This document shows positions 43,970-54,666 of a stretch of 64,000 bases of DNA, piece after piece; the first letter of the stretch is position 1; every line of letters begins with the position of its first letter. A program made the translations under genes and the position numbers. The notes under the pieces were generated by a model. That model had not been told where the DNA came from. It worked only from the letters and a program-made list of their open reading frames with translations, and searched no databases. The DNA is from Methylobacterium aquaticum (GTDB lineage: Bacteria; Pseudomonadota; Alphaproteobacteria; Rhizobiales; Beijerinckiaceae), in contig NZ_CP043627.1 in assembly GCF_016804325.1 (NCBI RefSeq), positions 4,399,001 to 4,463,000 on the forward strand, written 5' to 3'.

Positions 43970-44893
43970 ATGACCGATCCGACCGCGCCGCCACCGAACC
44001 GCCTGCGCCGCTGGGGCGGCATGGCCCTCGCCGGCCTGCTCTCGCTGATCTGCCCCGGGCTCGGCCATGTCCGCGCGCGGGCCTGGCCGCTCGGCGCGGC
44101 CCTGGTGGTCGTCTGGACCGTCGCGACGGTGGTCCTGTGCGGGATCACCGCCCTGTGGCCGCCGACGCCGCCGGTGGTGACGGCGTGGCTGGTCCTGCTC
44201 GCGCTCGCCATCCTGGTCTGGATCGGCACCGCCCTCGATGCGATGCGGCGGGCCCGGTCGTCCGCCACGCGGCCCCGGCCGCCCTGGTGGCGCTCGGCCT
44301 GGCTCGCGGCCCTCGTGGTCGTCCCGCTCCAGGCCGGGCTGGATTCCACGCTGCCGTTCGGCTGGCGCTCGTTCTCCATTCCCTCCGCCTCGATGAATCC
44401 CGGCCTGGTGGTGGGCGACGTGTTCCTGTCGGATGCCCGCCCGGACCGCCCCTTTCCGGCCCGGGGCGACATCGTGATGTTCAGGCCGAAGGCGTCCCCC
44501 GACAAGGTCTACGTCAAGCGCGCGGTCGCCCTGCCCGGTGACACCGTCGCGATGACGAACGGGTCCCTGATCCTGAACGGCCGGCCTGTGCCGGAGGAGG
44601 CGGAGGGGAGCATCACGGTCGGGAGCGGCCAGACGGCACGCGTTGTCGTCGAACGGCTGCCGGGCAGCCCCGGCTACCGCATCGCCCGGCTCGACGAGGC
44701 CGCCGGCGTGCGGGACCTGCCGCCGCGGACGATCCCGCCCGGCGCGGTGTTCGTGCTCGGCGACAACCGGGACAACAGCCTCGACAGCCGCCACGACCAG
44801 GTCGGGCTCGTCCACGCCGAGGACCTGGTCGCGACGGGCGGCACCTTCACCTGGTCGCCGGTGCAGGGCCGCCTGCTGACGGCCCTGCGCTGA
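43970..44893 (+). CDS. lepB: signal peptidase I
   Basis: A 307-residue protein with AGGAGACCG directly before ATG 43970. Residues about 20-115 contain three to four hydrophobic segments, more than most LepB proteins. The catalytic domain has box B SIPSASMNPGLVVGDVFLSD with nucleophile Ser at about 139, box C/D VYVKRAVALPGDTVAMTNGS with the general-base Lys at about 183, and box E FVLGDNRDNSLDSRHDQVGL. It cleaves signal peptides on the outer face of the membrane. It may be a second LepB, given the unusual N-terminal membrane region. Confidence 0.92.
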   Translation: MTDPTAPPPNRLRRWGGMALAGLLSLICPGLGHVRARAWPLGAALVVVWTVATVVLCGITALWPPTPPVVTAWLVLLALAILVWIGTALDAMRRARSSATRPRPPWWRSAWLAALVVVPLQAGLDSTLPFGWRSFSIPSASMNPGLVVGDVFLSDARPDRPFPARGDIVMFRPKASPDKVYVKRAVALPGDTVAMTNGSLILNGRPVPEEAEGSITVGSGQTARVVVERLPGSPGYRIARLDEAAGVRDLPPRTIPPGAVFVLGDNRDNSLDSRHDQVGLVHAEDLVATGGTFTWSPVQGRLLTALR

Positions 44894-44902
44894 GGCAGGG
44901 TT

Positions 44903-46114
44903 TCAGCCCTTCCAGTTCTTCAGCGCCGCGAACGGGCTGTTGGCGGCGGCGCTCTTCGGCGGGTTGAGCACCGGCTCGACCTGGGCCACGGCATCGCCGA
45001 GCGAGAAGGCGGTGCCGCTCGGCAGCTTGCCGCCGGCGGCGTCCTGGTGGCCGCCGCCGCGGAACAGGCGGGCGCCGTCGAGGGCGGTGCCGTCGATCGA
45101 GCGGAACGACAGGGTGCCGGCGCGCTGCACGTTGACGAGGCGCTTGGCCCGCCCGCTCGCCATCACCAGGTCGGAGACCCGCTGGAAGGTGCCGGCATCG
45201 AGGGCGAAGGACAGGAGGGTGCCGTCGGGCAGCGCGTGGAACAGGGCGTCGGAGCGGGCGAGCGCCCGGGCCATCCGCTGCCGGGTGGTCAGGCGGGCAT
45301 CGTCGTCGGGCGCGTCGCGCATCAGGTCGTCGACGATCGCGCCGCGGATCGCCGGCACGGCGCGTTCCAGCTCGGCCGGGGTCGCGCCGGCGCGGAGCTT
45401 GGCGGTCGCCTCGAGCAGCAGGCGGGCGACGAAGGGGTCGTGCGCGGGATGCCCGACCGGCACCAGGGTGCCGACATTGTCCCAGAAGATCTCGTCGAGG
45501 GCGAAGCCGCCGGGGAAATGCGGATCCTCCTTGCGCCAGAGGTCGAGGGCGTCGACGGAGGCCACCAGCAGCGCCAGATCCTCGGCCCGGGCCGGATCGG
45601 CCTCGCGGGTGGCGAACAGGGCGCGGTGGGTGTCGACCATCCTGGTCGCGCTGGAATTCTCGTCGATCAGCACCGTGACCGACGGATCGCCGAGGTCGAA
45701 CCGCGACAGGCGCGGATTGTCGGCGTCGGGCTTCGGCTCCAGGTTCTGGCGCCGCATCTGGTCGATCGAGGAGGTGTGGTGGTCGAGGACGATCAGCCGG
45801 TGCTGGGCCTCCGGCTCGCGCTTGCGGTTCATGGCCGCGAAGCGGCGCAGGAAGGCGATCGTCGGCTCCTCGATGCCGAGATCGGTGATCAGCACCATCT
45901 CGGCCGCCTTGGTCTTGGTCAGCCGCTTCAACTCGTCGTCGACGACGGGACCGACATCGCCGTAGCGCGGCACGTGCACGATCCGGGCGGGCTCGGCATA
46001 GGAGGCGACGAGGGTCGCGGCGCCGTAGCCGTCGAGGTCGTGGTGGGTGATCTGGGTCAGGCGCACGTCGAAGGGTCCGGGTCGGTTCACGTCGGGAACG
46101 AATCCCGCCAGCAT
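44903..46114 (-). CDS. DHH family phosphoesterase
   Basis: A 403-residue protein from ATG 46114. The DHH domain shows QITHHDLDGYGAATLVASYA (DxDG-type motif), MVLITDLGIEEPTI, and the name-giving RLIVLDHHTSSIDQM near residue 120. The DHHA1 part has LFRGGGHQDAAGGKLPSG near residue 365. Such proteins act on small nucleotides (nanoRNA, pApA) or inorganic substrates; this long subgroup is not characterised. It converges on lepB with 9 nt between the stops. Confidence 0.87.
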   Translation of the reverse strand: MLAGFVPDVNRPGPFDVRLTQITHHDLDGYGAATLVASYAEPARIVHVPRYGDVGPVVDDELKRLTKTKAAEMVLITDLGIEEPTIAFLRRFAAMNRKREPEAQHRLIVLDHHTSSIDQMRRQNLEPKPDADNPRLSRFDLGDPSVTVLIDENSSATRMVDTHRALFATREADPARAEDLALLVASVDALDLWRKEDPHFPGGFALDEIFWDNVGTLVPVGHPAHDPFVARLLLEATAKLRAGATPAELERAVPAIRGAIVDDLMRDAPDDDARLTTRQRMARALARSDALFHALPDGTLLSFALDAGTFQRVSDLVMASGRAKRLVNVQRAGTLSFRSIDGTALDGARLFRGGGHQDAAGGKLPSGTAFSLGDAVAQVEPVLNPPKSAAANSPFAALKNWKG

Positions 46115-46160
46115 AGCGGCTCGCGCGCGGTTCCGGCAGGGCCCGGGGACAGGGAAAGCG

Positions 46161-47093
46161 TCAGGCGACGACCGGCGCCTCCTCCGCCAGGCGCCGCAGC
46201 AGGTCGCGCAGCCAGCGATGGGCCGGATCGTCGTCGTAGGAGGCATGCCAGAGCATCCCGACCGCCACGTCGTCGAGGGGGACCGGCGCGGGGCTCACCG
46301 TCAGCCCGAGGGTCTCGGCGAAGAGATGCGCCAGGCGGGCATGCATGGTGGTGAGCACCGGGGCGCTGCGCACCAGGAACGGCACCGCCACGAAGCGCGG
46401 CGAGGTGACCGCGAGGGTGCGGGCGAGGCCGAGCCTGGCCAGCGCATCGTCCACCACCCCGTGGGCGGTCCCGCGCAGGCTCGTCAGCACGTGGGGGAAG
46501 CGCAGGTAATCGTCCAGCGAGATCGGCGGCGTCAACCCGACCAGGGCGGCGTTGAACAGGCAGACGTAGCTGTCGCGGTAGAGCAGGCGCTGCTTGTGGT
46601 GCATCTGCCCGCGGAACGACAGGTCGATGGCGAGGTCGATCCGGTCGGCATCGATCTCTTCCAGAAGGTGCGCCCGGTCGACCGAGCGCAGGAGCAGGCT
46701 GATCCCCGGCGCCTCCCGCCGCAGATGGGCGAGAAGCCGGGTGCCGAGCAGAACCTCCGTGCTGTCGGGCAGGCTGATCGTGAAGGTGCGCACAACCGTG
46801 CGGGGATCGAAGACCTCCTCCCGGCGCACCAGGGTCTGGACCTGGCGCAGGACCGTCCGCACCGGTTCGGCGAGCGCGAGCGCCCGCGGGGTCGGCCGCA
46901 TTCCCTCGGGCGCCCGTGTCAGGAGTTCGTCGCCGAACAGGACCCGCAGGCGCGCGAGCGCGGAACTCATCGCCGACTGCCCGATGCCGATGCGGGACGC
47001 CGCCCGGGTCACGCTGCGCTCGGCGAGCAAGGCGTCGAAGGCGACCAGAAGGTTGAGGTCGATCCGGGAAAGATCGATATGATCAATAGTCAT
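46161..47093 (-). CDS. LysR family transcriptional regulator (NodD-like group)
   Basis: A 310-residue regulator starting MTIDHIDLSRIDLNLLVAFD, the wording typical of the NodD/NahR branch. The helix-turn-helix is RSVTRAASRIGIGQSAMSSA, followed by LARLRVLFGDELLTRAPEGM. The effector domain starts around residue 90 (VRTFTISLPDSTEVLLGTRL). It is divergent from a small secreted-protein gene with 100 nt between starts and probably controls it. The effector is unknown. Confidence 0.9.
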   Translation of the reverse strand: MTIDHIDLSRIDLNLLVAFDALLAERSVTRAASRIGIGQSAMSSALARLRVLFGDELLTRAPEGMRPTPRALALAEPVRTVLRQVQTLVRREEVFDPRTVVRTFTISLPDSTEVLLGTRLLAHLRREAPGISLLLRSVDRAHLLEEIDADRIDLAIDLSFRGQMHHKQRLLYRDSYVCLFNAALVGLTPPISLDDYLRFPHVLTSLRGTAHGVVDDALARLGLARTLAVTSPRFVAVPFLVRSAPVLTTMHARLAHLFAETLGLTVSPAPVPLDDVAVGMLWHASYDDDPAHRWLRDLLRRLAEEAPVVA

Positions 47094-47120
47094 TATCGAT
47101 GCGATCTGTTTGATCGATGC
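47072..47120. promoter_or_regulatory. likely LysR operator in a divergent promoter region
   Basis: AT-rich in a GC-rich setting, with repeated ATCGAT and GATCAAT elements (GATCGATATGATCAATAG, TTATCGATGCGATC, TGTTTGATCGATGC). These fit a LysR binding region next to its own start codon. Confidence 0.45.
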
Positions 47121-47192
47121 TGCACTGCAGCGCATATCGGGGTCAACAGGGTGGGCCGAACCGGACCCGCCGCAACCCGGACATCCCGCATC

Positions 47193-47558
47193 ATGACGTT
47201 TCGCACAGCCTCCCGCCTCACCCTCACTCTCGCCGCCGCGACGCTCCTCGCGGGCGCGGTCCAGGCGGACGAGCTCCGGCCCGCCCGGGCGGCCAGCCTC
47301 GATCTCGGCCCGCTCGCCGGCATCGCCTATTACACCGCCGAGCCGGACGGCCACCACGTGGTGGTGACCCTCGCGCCGCGGGCGGCGGCGCCGGCCTCCC
47401 GCGTCGAGGCAGTGCTCGCCTCCGGCCAGAGCCTCACGGTCTCGACGCCGCGCCAGGACGGCGCCGCGGCCCGCACGGTCACGATCACCCGCCGGGGCGA
47501 GACGACGACCGTCGAGGCCGTGGCGATCCGCAGCCTGGACAGCGCGGCGCTCAATTGA
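47193..47558 (+). CDS. small secreted hypothetical protein
   Basis: A 121-residue protein with a signal peptide (TASRLTLTLAAATLLAGAVQ, cut after QA). The mature part is rich in beta-forming residues: LGPLAGIAYYTAEPDGHHVV then VTLAPRAAAPASRVEAVLAS. No cysteines; no family recognised. The divergent LysR gene is likely its regulator. A short hairpin without a T-run (AGGCCCG/CGGGCCT, 47560-47580) follows the stop and may be a weak terminator. Confidence 0.65.
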   Translation: MTFRTASRLTLTLAAATLLAGAVQADELRPARAASLDLGPLAGIAYYTAEPDGHHVVVTLAPRAAAPASRVEAVLASGQSLTVSTPRQDGAAARTVTITRRGETTTVEAVAIRSLDSAALN

Positions 47559-47654
47559 GAGGCCCGGGGCGTTCGGGCCTCGCGGTCCGAGCGCCCCCCA
47601 GTTCAAAGGTGGGGCGCCTCTCTCCCCCATGTGGCGACGGCCTCGGTGGAAGTG

Positions 47655-47779
47655 ATACCAACGGTCATTGAAAACGACCTTTGGTTCCATTCTCGAATTT
47701 TCGTCAAGCCTCTGGCTTGGCATCGAAAATTCGAGATGGGTCAATGGACCGGTGCGTCAGCACCTTGGGCCATTGGTAT
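47655..47779 (-). repeat. 125-bp MITE-like repeat, copy 4
   Basis: Opposite orientation to copies 1-3: it starts ATACCAACGGTCATTG and ends GCCCATTGGTAT once read from the other side (CCTTGGGCCATTGGTAT). TA stands at both edges. Confidence 0.9.
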
Positions 47780-48260
47780 GGGTCGCGTGCGAGCGAAGCT
47801 CCGGCGAGCATGGCCGAGACGCGCTCCCGGCCGCGCGCGACGACCTCGGGACCGGGTGGCGTGTCGGGCCCGTTCCAGCCGCCATGGCGGGCCACGATCC
47901 CCGGACAGCCGGCTCGGGCTGCCGGCGGGGTGAGGGTTGCGCAAGCCGGCCGTGCCGCCCTCGCGGGGCGCGACCCTGGTCGGCGAGGACGATCGGGCTC
48001 CGGGCCGTGTGCCGGCACCGTCGCGGCGGCCGTGACGGCTTCGCTGCCGCCCAACCGTGCTCAGCCCCACGCTGCCCGCGGCAACGATCCGCTCAACCAG
48101 CCACGCACCAGGCGATTCCGTGCGCGCGTCGCCCGAGCCCGCCCCCGCATCGGCCGTCCCCGCTCATCCGCGAGGACGCCCGATTCGCTCAAACCGAATC
48201 ATGCCCGTGAAGGCCGTCACCCGCAGAGGGGGGAGGGTTCGCGCCGCGGCGCCGTTCCTC
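47780..48260. other. 481 bp with no supported gene
   Basis: Open readings exist on both strands because of base composition, but none has a start with a ribosome site or a recognisable sequence. Nothing further is seen. Confidence 0.5.
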
Positions 48261-49928
<1,668 letters not shown>

Positions 49929-49999
49929 TCACGCGAGGCTTATGCCGCCTCGCGCCGGCGGCGGCCAGCCCGGGCCGCCGGTTTCGCGGTTCTCCCCCC

Positions 50000-52378
50000 T
50001 CACGCCGCCGTCTCGGCGGCGGGCGGCCTGCCGGTGGTCAGGTGCCGGAACCCGTCGATTGGACCGGGGCGGCCGAACAGGTAGCCTTGCGCCTCCTGGC
50101 ACGCCTCTTCCCCCAGGAAGGCGAGCTCGCCGGTCGTCTCGACGCCCTCGGCCAGGACCGGCAGGCCGAGGCCGCGGCCGAGGCCGAGCACCGTGCGCAC
50201 GATCGTCGCCGCCTGCTCGCTCGTGTCGACGGAGCGGGTGAAGGAAGAATCGATCTTGATCTTGTCGAACGGAAAGGCGCGCAGGTTCGACAACGACGAG
50301 TAGCCGGTGCCGAAATCGTCCATGGCGATCCGCACCCCCATCGCCTTGACCCGCCGCAGGGTCGCGAGCGCCCGCGGCAGGTCGCGGATCAGCGCCGTCT
50401 CGGTGATCTCGAGCTCGAGGCGGGCGGGCTTGAGGCCGGTGGTGAACAGCACCTCGTGGACGAGTTCCGCGAAGCCCGCGGCGTGGAGCTGGACCGCCGA
50501 GACGTTCACGGCGATGCGCAGGGGCTTGTCCCACGAGGCGGCCTCGCGGCAGGTCTCGCGCAGAACCCACTCGCCGAGATCCAGGATGGTGCCGGTCTCC
50601 TCGGCGATCGGGATGAAATGGTTCGGCGGCACGCTGCCGCGCAGCGGATGGTCCCAGCGCAGGAGCGCCTCGAAGCCCACCGCCTCGCCGGTATCGATGC
50701 GGTTCTGGGGCTGGTAGACGACCCGCATCTCGCCCCGCTCGACGGCAAGGCGCAGGTCGTGCTCGATCTGGCGCCGCTCGCGGACCTGCACGCCCATCCG
50801 CGCCTCGTAGAAGCTCAGGCGGCCCCGGCCCTCCTGCTTGGCGCGGTAGAGGGCGGTGTCGGCCTGGACCATCAGGGTCTGCGCATCCTCGCCGTCATGG
50901 GGAAAGAGCGCGATGCCGAGGCTCGCCGCCGCCAGGACGCCGCCGGTCGTGCCCACGGGCCCGGCCTCGGCCTGCCGGAGCGCGGCCAGGATCGCCTCGC
51001 CCAGCGCCTCGGCCCCGGCCGCGTCGAGGTTCGGGGCCAGCACGGCGAACTCGTCGCCGCCGAGCCGCGCCAGCATCTGGCCGGGGCTCAGCACGGCGGT
51101 GATCGCCGCGCAGACGGCGCGCAGGAGGGCGTCGCCGGCGGCGTGGCCGAACAGGTCGTTGACCTCCTTGAAGCGGTCGAGGTCGGCGCAGAGCACCGCC
51201 AGCGGCCGGCCGGCGGCCTGGGCGAGCGCGATCTCCTGCGCCAGCCGGGCGTTGAAGCTGGTGCGGTTCGGCACCCCCGTCAGGGCGTCGTGATGGGCGA
51301 GATAGGCGATGCGCGCCTCGGCGCGCTTGCGGGCCCGCAGGTCGCGCACCGCCAGGGCGGCATGCGGCCGGCCGGCGAAGTCGATGACCCGCCGGATCAC
51401 CTGGACCGGCACCAGGCTGCCGTCGTCGCAGCGCAGCTGCGCCTCGGGCGCTTCCGCGGAGTCGGTCGCCTCCGTCTCGGCGAGGAGGCCGGCGAGGGAT
51501 GCGCCGGTCAGCGCCGCCGCCTTCCGGCCGACGAGGTCGGCGAAGCTGTCGTTGACGGTGACGATCCGGTCGCCGTCGCAGACCACCAGCCCCTCGGCGG
51601 CGGCATTGGCGAGCCCGCGCATCCGGTCGCTCTCCAGCGCGGAGCGGCGCTCGTCGCGAAGATGCAGCCACAGGCCCGCGAAGGCGAGGACCAGGATGGT
51701 GCTGCTCGCCAGCGCGATCGCGATGGCGAGGGCCTCCGCCGGCACCGCCGTGCCCGACACCGCGACGCTCGGATCGGGCGTGATCACCGCGGCGGTCATC
51801 GCGGTGAAGTGCAGGCCGCAGATGGCCGCCACCATCAGGCCGGCCCCGGCGAGCTTCATCCGGACCGAGCCGTCCCGCAGGGTGGCGGCGAGCGCCAGGC
51901 TCCCGAACCCGGCGCCGGCGGCCAGGGCCGCCAGGACCAGGGCGGGATCCCAGGCGACGCGGCCCGCCACCTCGAAGGCCGCCATGCCGGTGAAGTGCAT
52001 CGCGCCGACGCCCAGCCCGATCTGCGCCCCGCCGAGCCAGGCCGCCCCCGGCAGGCCGGGCCGCAGGGCGATCCAGAATCCGGCCGCCGCCATGCCGATC
52101 CCGATCAGCAGCGACAGGCCGGTGAGGCCGATGTCGTAGGCCGAGGCGAGACCGGGCGAGAAGGCCAGCATGGCGATGAAATGCGTCGCCCAGATGCCGG
52201 TCCCGCCCGCCAGGGCCGCGGTGGCGAGCCAGAGCCGGCGCTCCCGGCGGGCACTGAGGCGGGCATGGTCGAGAAGCGTCAAGCTGGTTGCTGCCGCAAG
52301 GTTGCACACAACCGCTGCGAGAAAAACCAGCTTGAGATCGTGATTTCCGGCAATGCACTCGTACAGGGCAGTCACCAC
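50000..52378 (-). CDS. MHYT-PAS-GGDEF-EAL cyclic-di-GMP protein
   Basis: A 792-residue membrane protein. Residues 1-235 form an MHYT sensor with repeated motifs (GIWATHFIAMLAFSP, GVGAMHFTGMAAFEV, ICGLHFTAMTAAVI), thought to bind copper or sense O2/NO/CO. A PAS-like domain follows (about 255-345). The GGDEF domain (about 360-520) keeps MLARLGGDEFAVLAP. The EAL domain (about 535-785) keeps GFEALLRWDHPLRG, NVSAVQLHAAGF, LELEITETALI, AMDDFGTGYSSLSNLRAF, KIKIDSSFTRSV and LAEGVETTGELAFL, so both synthase and phosphodiesterase centres look intact. It probably tunes cyclic di-GMP to a gas or redox signal. Confidence 0.93.
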   Translation of the reverse strand: MVTALYECIAGNHDLKLVFLAAVVCNLAAATSLTLLDHARLSARRERRLWLATAALAGGTGIWATHFIAMLAFSPGLASAYDIGLTGLSLLIGIGMAAAGFWIALRPGLPGAAWLGGAQIGLGVGAMHFTGMAAFEVAGRVAWDPALVLAALAAGAGFGSLALAATLRDGSVRMKLAGAGLMVAAICGLHFTAMTAAVITPDPSVAVSGTAVPAEALAIAIALASSTILVLAFAGLWLHLRDERRSALESDRMRGLANAAAEGLVVCDGDRIVTVNDSFADLVGRKAAALTGASLAGLLAETEATDSAEAPEAQLRCDDGSLVPVQVIRRVIDFAGRPHAALAVRDLRARKRAEARIAYLAHHDALTGVPNRTSFNARLAQEIALAQAAGRPLAVLCADLDRFKEVNDLFGHAAGDALLRAVCAAITAVLSPGQMLARLGGDEFAVLAPNLDAAGAEALGEAILAALRQAEAGPVGTTGGVLAAASLGIALFPHDGEDAQTLMVQADTALYRAKQEGRGRLSFYEARMGVQVRERRQIEHDLRLAVERGEMRVVYQPQNRIDTGEAVGFEALLRWDHPLRGSVPPNHFIPIAEETGTILDLGEWVLRETCREAASWDKPLRIAVNVSAVQLHAAGFAELVHEVLFTTGLKPARLELEITETALIRDLPRALATLRRVKAMGVRIAMDDFGTGYSSLSNLRAFPFDKIKIDSSFTRSVDTSEQAATIVRTVLGLGRGLGLPVLAEGVETTGELAFLGEEACQEAQGYLFGRPGPIDGFRHLTTGRPPAAETAA

Positions 52379-52598
52379 GGATGTCTCGCGCTCAAGCTTG
52401 TTGTGCCTTCAGATGCCCGGGTGAGCGTGAACATCCATCCCGGAATCTCGACACTCCCGGACTTTCTGCGTCGCGTAGTGAACGTCGTCCTAACCCCTCC
52501 GTCGCACGGACGGCGTTCGGTGCATCGGCGAACCGTCCTCTTGGCAGTCCGCCCCTCTGCCCGATATCCGGCAGCGACGAATCAGGGATGCGAGCGCG

Positions 52599-53135
52599 AT
52601 GCAGAACGAGGAGCCGGGCGCAAAGGCGCAGCCGATGCTGGACGAGGACACGATCGCCTTCGCGGGCCGGGTCTTCCAGTATGCCCGCCTCGGCCACCAC
52701 GCGGAACTGGCCGAACTGCTGCGCATGGGCCTGCCGCCCAACCTGCGCAACGACAAGGGCGACACGCTGCTGATGCTGGCGGCCTATCACGGCCATGTCG
52801 AGACGGTGGCCGTGCTGATGGCGCACAAGGCCGATCCGGAGATCGCCAACGACCGCGGCCAGACCCCGCTCGCCGCGGCGGCGTTCAAGGGCGCGATGCC
52901 GGCGGTGCTGGCGCTCCTCGACGGCGGAGCCGCGATCGACGGCGCCGGGCCGGACGGGCGCACCGCCCTGATGACGGCGGCGATGTTCAACCGCGTCGAG
53001 ATGGTGGAGGCGCTGCTCGCCCGCGGGGCCGATCCGGCCCGCCGCGACGCCGGCGGCCACACCGCCGAGAGCGCCGCCCGCGCGATGAACGCCCCGGACA
53101 CGCCGGAGCTGCTCGCCCGGGCGGCGCGGGGTTGA
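52599..53135 (+). CDS. ankyrin repeat protein
   Basis: A 178-residue cytoplasmic protein with about four ankyrin repeats: LRMGLPPNLRNDKGDTLLML, AAYHGHVETVAVLMAHKADP, NDRGQTPLAAAAFKGAMPAV and DGRTALMTAAMFNRVEMVEA, each with the typical G-x-TxLxxAA pattern. It would serve in protein binding; similar small bacterial ankyrin proteins often accompany catalase, but none is here. It converges on the HpnL-like gene, with 6 nt between the stops. Confidence 0.92.
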   Translation: MQNEEPGAKAQPMLDEDTIAFAGRVFQYARLGHHAELAELLRMGLPPNLRNDKGDTLLMLAAYHGHVETVAVLMAHKADPEIANDRGQTPLAAAAFKGAMPAVLALLDGGAAIDGAGPDGRTALMTAAMFNRVEMVEALLARGADPARRDAGGHTAESAARAMNAPDTPELLARAARG

Positions 53136-53141
53136 GACGCG

Positions 53142-54215
53142 TCAGGCGGCCGGCGGCACCGCCTTCGCCGCCATCAGCCCGCGCCGGGCCTCGATCGCCT
53201 GCCAGGCCATCAGTCCGGGCACGCCCAGCACCACGTCCGGCACCCGCTTGACCAGCGAGAGGGCGAGCGCGGTGTGCGGATCGATGCCGAACAGGCTGCC
53301 GAGGAGCACGAAGCCGCCCTCCTGCACCCCGAGCCCGCTCGGGACCGGGAAGGCGGCGGACTTGATCGCCTGACTCAAGGATTCGAGCACCACCGCCTCG
53401 GCGAAGGTCACCCCCTGGATGCCGATGCAGTGCAGGGCGATCCAGATCTCCAGGGCACCGAGGAACCAGGCGGCGAGGTGGAGCAGGAGGCCCTGGGCGA
53501 GCGGCCACCCGCGCCGGCGGTCCCAGATCGCGTCGAGGGAGGCCTGCACGCCGCCGCCGGCCGGGGCGGTCCCGCCTTCCGCGGCGAAGCGGCGGGCGAG
53601 CGCGCTCACCTGGCGCTCGATGAAGGCGGCGCCGCCGTAGCGCTGCACCGCGAAGAAGGCCGCGAGCACCACGCCGCTCAGGGCCAGCCCTTTGGCGCAC
53701 CACGCCGCCAGGGTCGCGGCCTGCTCGCCCTCGAGCCGCGACAGCAGCACGACGCCGGTCAGCGCGAACAGCGCCTGGGTGACGACCTGGAAGAACATGT
53801 CGACCAGGATGCCGGCGGCGCTCGCCGCGCCGGTGACGCCCCAGAAGGTGAGGAGGCGCGCGCCCAGGACCTCGCCGCCCACCGAGGCGACGGGCAGGAG
53901 CACGTTGACGCCCTCGCGCACGAAGCGCAGCAGCACGAACGGGCCGGCGGCGACGCCGACGAGGCCGGTGAGGACCCGGGCCCAGGCGACGCCGCACAGC
54001 CCGATGATCGCGACCCGCACCAGCACCACCGCAAAGATGCCGAGGAGGCCGACGCGCCCGAAGGCGTCCGCGACCGCCCCGACGTCGTTGGCGGCGACGA
54101 GCCAGAGGGCCAGGACCACGCCGATCGCCGCGCCGAGGAGCGGCACGCGCCGCAGCAGGCGGCGCCCCAGGCTCGGGCGCGTTCCGATCCGCGCGGCGGT
54201 CTGCGTCGCCGTCAC
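53142..54215 (-). CDS. flippase-like membrane protein (HpnL/lysylphosphatidylglycerol synthase TM family)
   Basis: A 357-residue membrane protein from GTG 54215, whose first bases overlap the stop of the upstream ferredoxin-like gene. About eight hydrophobic segments are visible, including LGAAIGVVLALWLVAANDVG, FVLLRFVREGVNVLLPVASV and AAFPVPSGLGVQEGGFVLLG. The conserved VREGVNxLLPVAxVGGE and PSGLGVQEG motifs mark the YbhN/HpnL group, which includes a hopanoid-associated protein. Other hopanoid genes are not seen next to it. A lipid-transport role is inferred. Confidence 0.8.
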   Translation of the reverse strand: MTATQTAARIGTRPSLGRRLLRRVPLLGAAIGVVLALWLVAANDVGAVADAFGRVGLLGIFAVVLVRVAIIGLCGVAWARVLTGLVGVAAGPFVLLRFVREGVNVLLPVASVGGEVLGARLLTFWGVTGAASAAGILVDMFFQVVTQALFALTGVVLLSRLEGEQAATLAAWCAKGLALSGVVLAAFFAVQRYGGAAFIERQVSALARRFAAEGGTAPAGGGVQASLDAIWDRRRGWPLAQGLLLHLAAWFLGALEIWIALHCIGIQGVTFAEAVVLESLSQAIKSAAFPVPSGLGVQEGGFVLLGSLFGIDPHTALALSLVKRVPDVVLGVPGLMAWQAIEARRGLMAAKAVPPAA

Positions 54216-54556
54216 GGCATCGTCTCCCGCGCGGGCAGCAGGGCGTCCAGCATCGCCTCGGGGGCCAGCGCCGGATCGAGGACCAGGAGCCGGCCGGCGC
54301 CGAGGGAGCCGGCGGTGGCGAGCGTCAGGCTGCGCTTCGGGCACAGGCCCAGGCAGCCGGTCTCGACCACCCGCACCTTGCGGCCGCGCCGGTCCGCCTT
54401 GAGGGCGCGCTTCAACCCGCCCCGGACCGCCTTGGCGCCGAGCCCCTGCCGCTTGGCGCACTTGCCGCACACCATCACGATCTCGGCGAAGGGGGCGGCG
54501 GCGGCCTTGGCTGCTCCCTTGGCCGGTCCGCGTTTCGTCACCGGCGCCTTGCTCAC
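54212..54556 (-). CDS. thioredoxin-like (2Fe-2S) ferredoxin family protein
   Basis: A 114-residue protein. After a Lys/Ala-rich N-terminus come two cysteine pairs, VMVCGKCAKRQGLG and VETGCLGLCPKRSLTLA, about 40 residues apart. This is the cluster pattern of the shethna-type/thioredoxin-like ferredoxins (Cys ... Cys-x3-Cys). It probably carries electrons or senses redox; the partner is not known. The stop overlaps the start of the HpnL-like gene by 4 nt, so the two proteins are made together. Confidence 0.75.
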   Translation of the reverse strand: MSKAPVTKRGPAKGAAKAAAAPFAEIVMVCGKCAKRQGLGAKAVRGGLKRALKADRRGRKVRVVETGCLGLCPKRSLTLATAGSLGAGRLLVLDPALAPEAMLDALLPARETMP

Positions 54557-54666
54557 CGCGTCCTGGTCTCCCGTCCTTCGAATCCGGGTCCGGAGTTACC
54601 CCCCGGCCGGGAGGGGCGCAACGCGGCATGACGCGGCGCCGCGTCATGCCGCCCGGCCCTCGCCGC

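Noticed and set aside
50042..53251. 1069-codon open reading frame on the plus strand
   Set aside because: Antisense to the MHYT-GGDEF-EAL gene and running into the ankyrin gene in another frame; composition is the mirror of the real gene.
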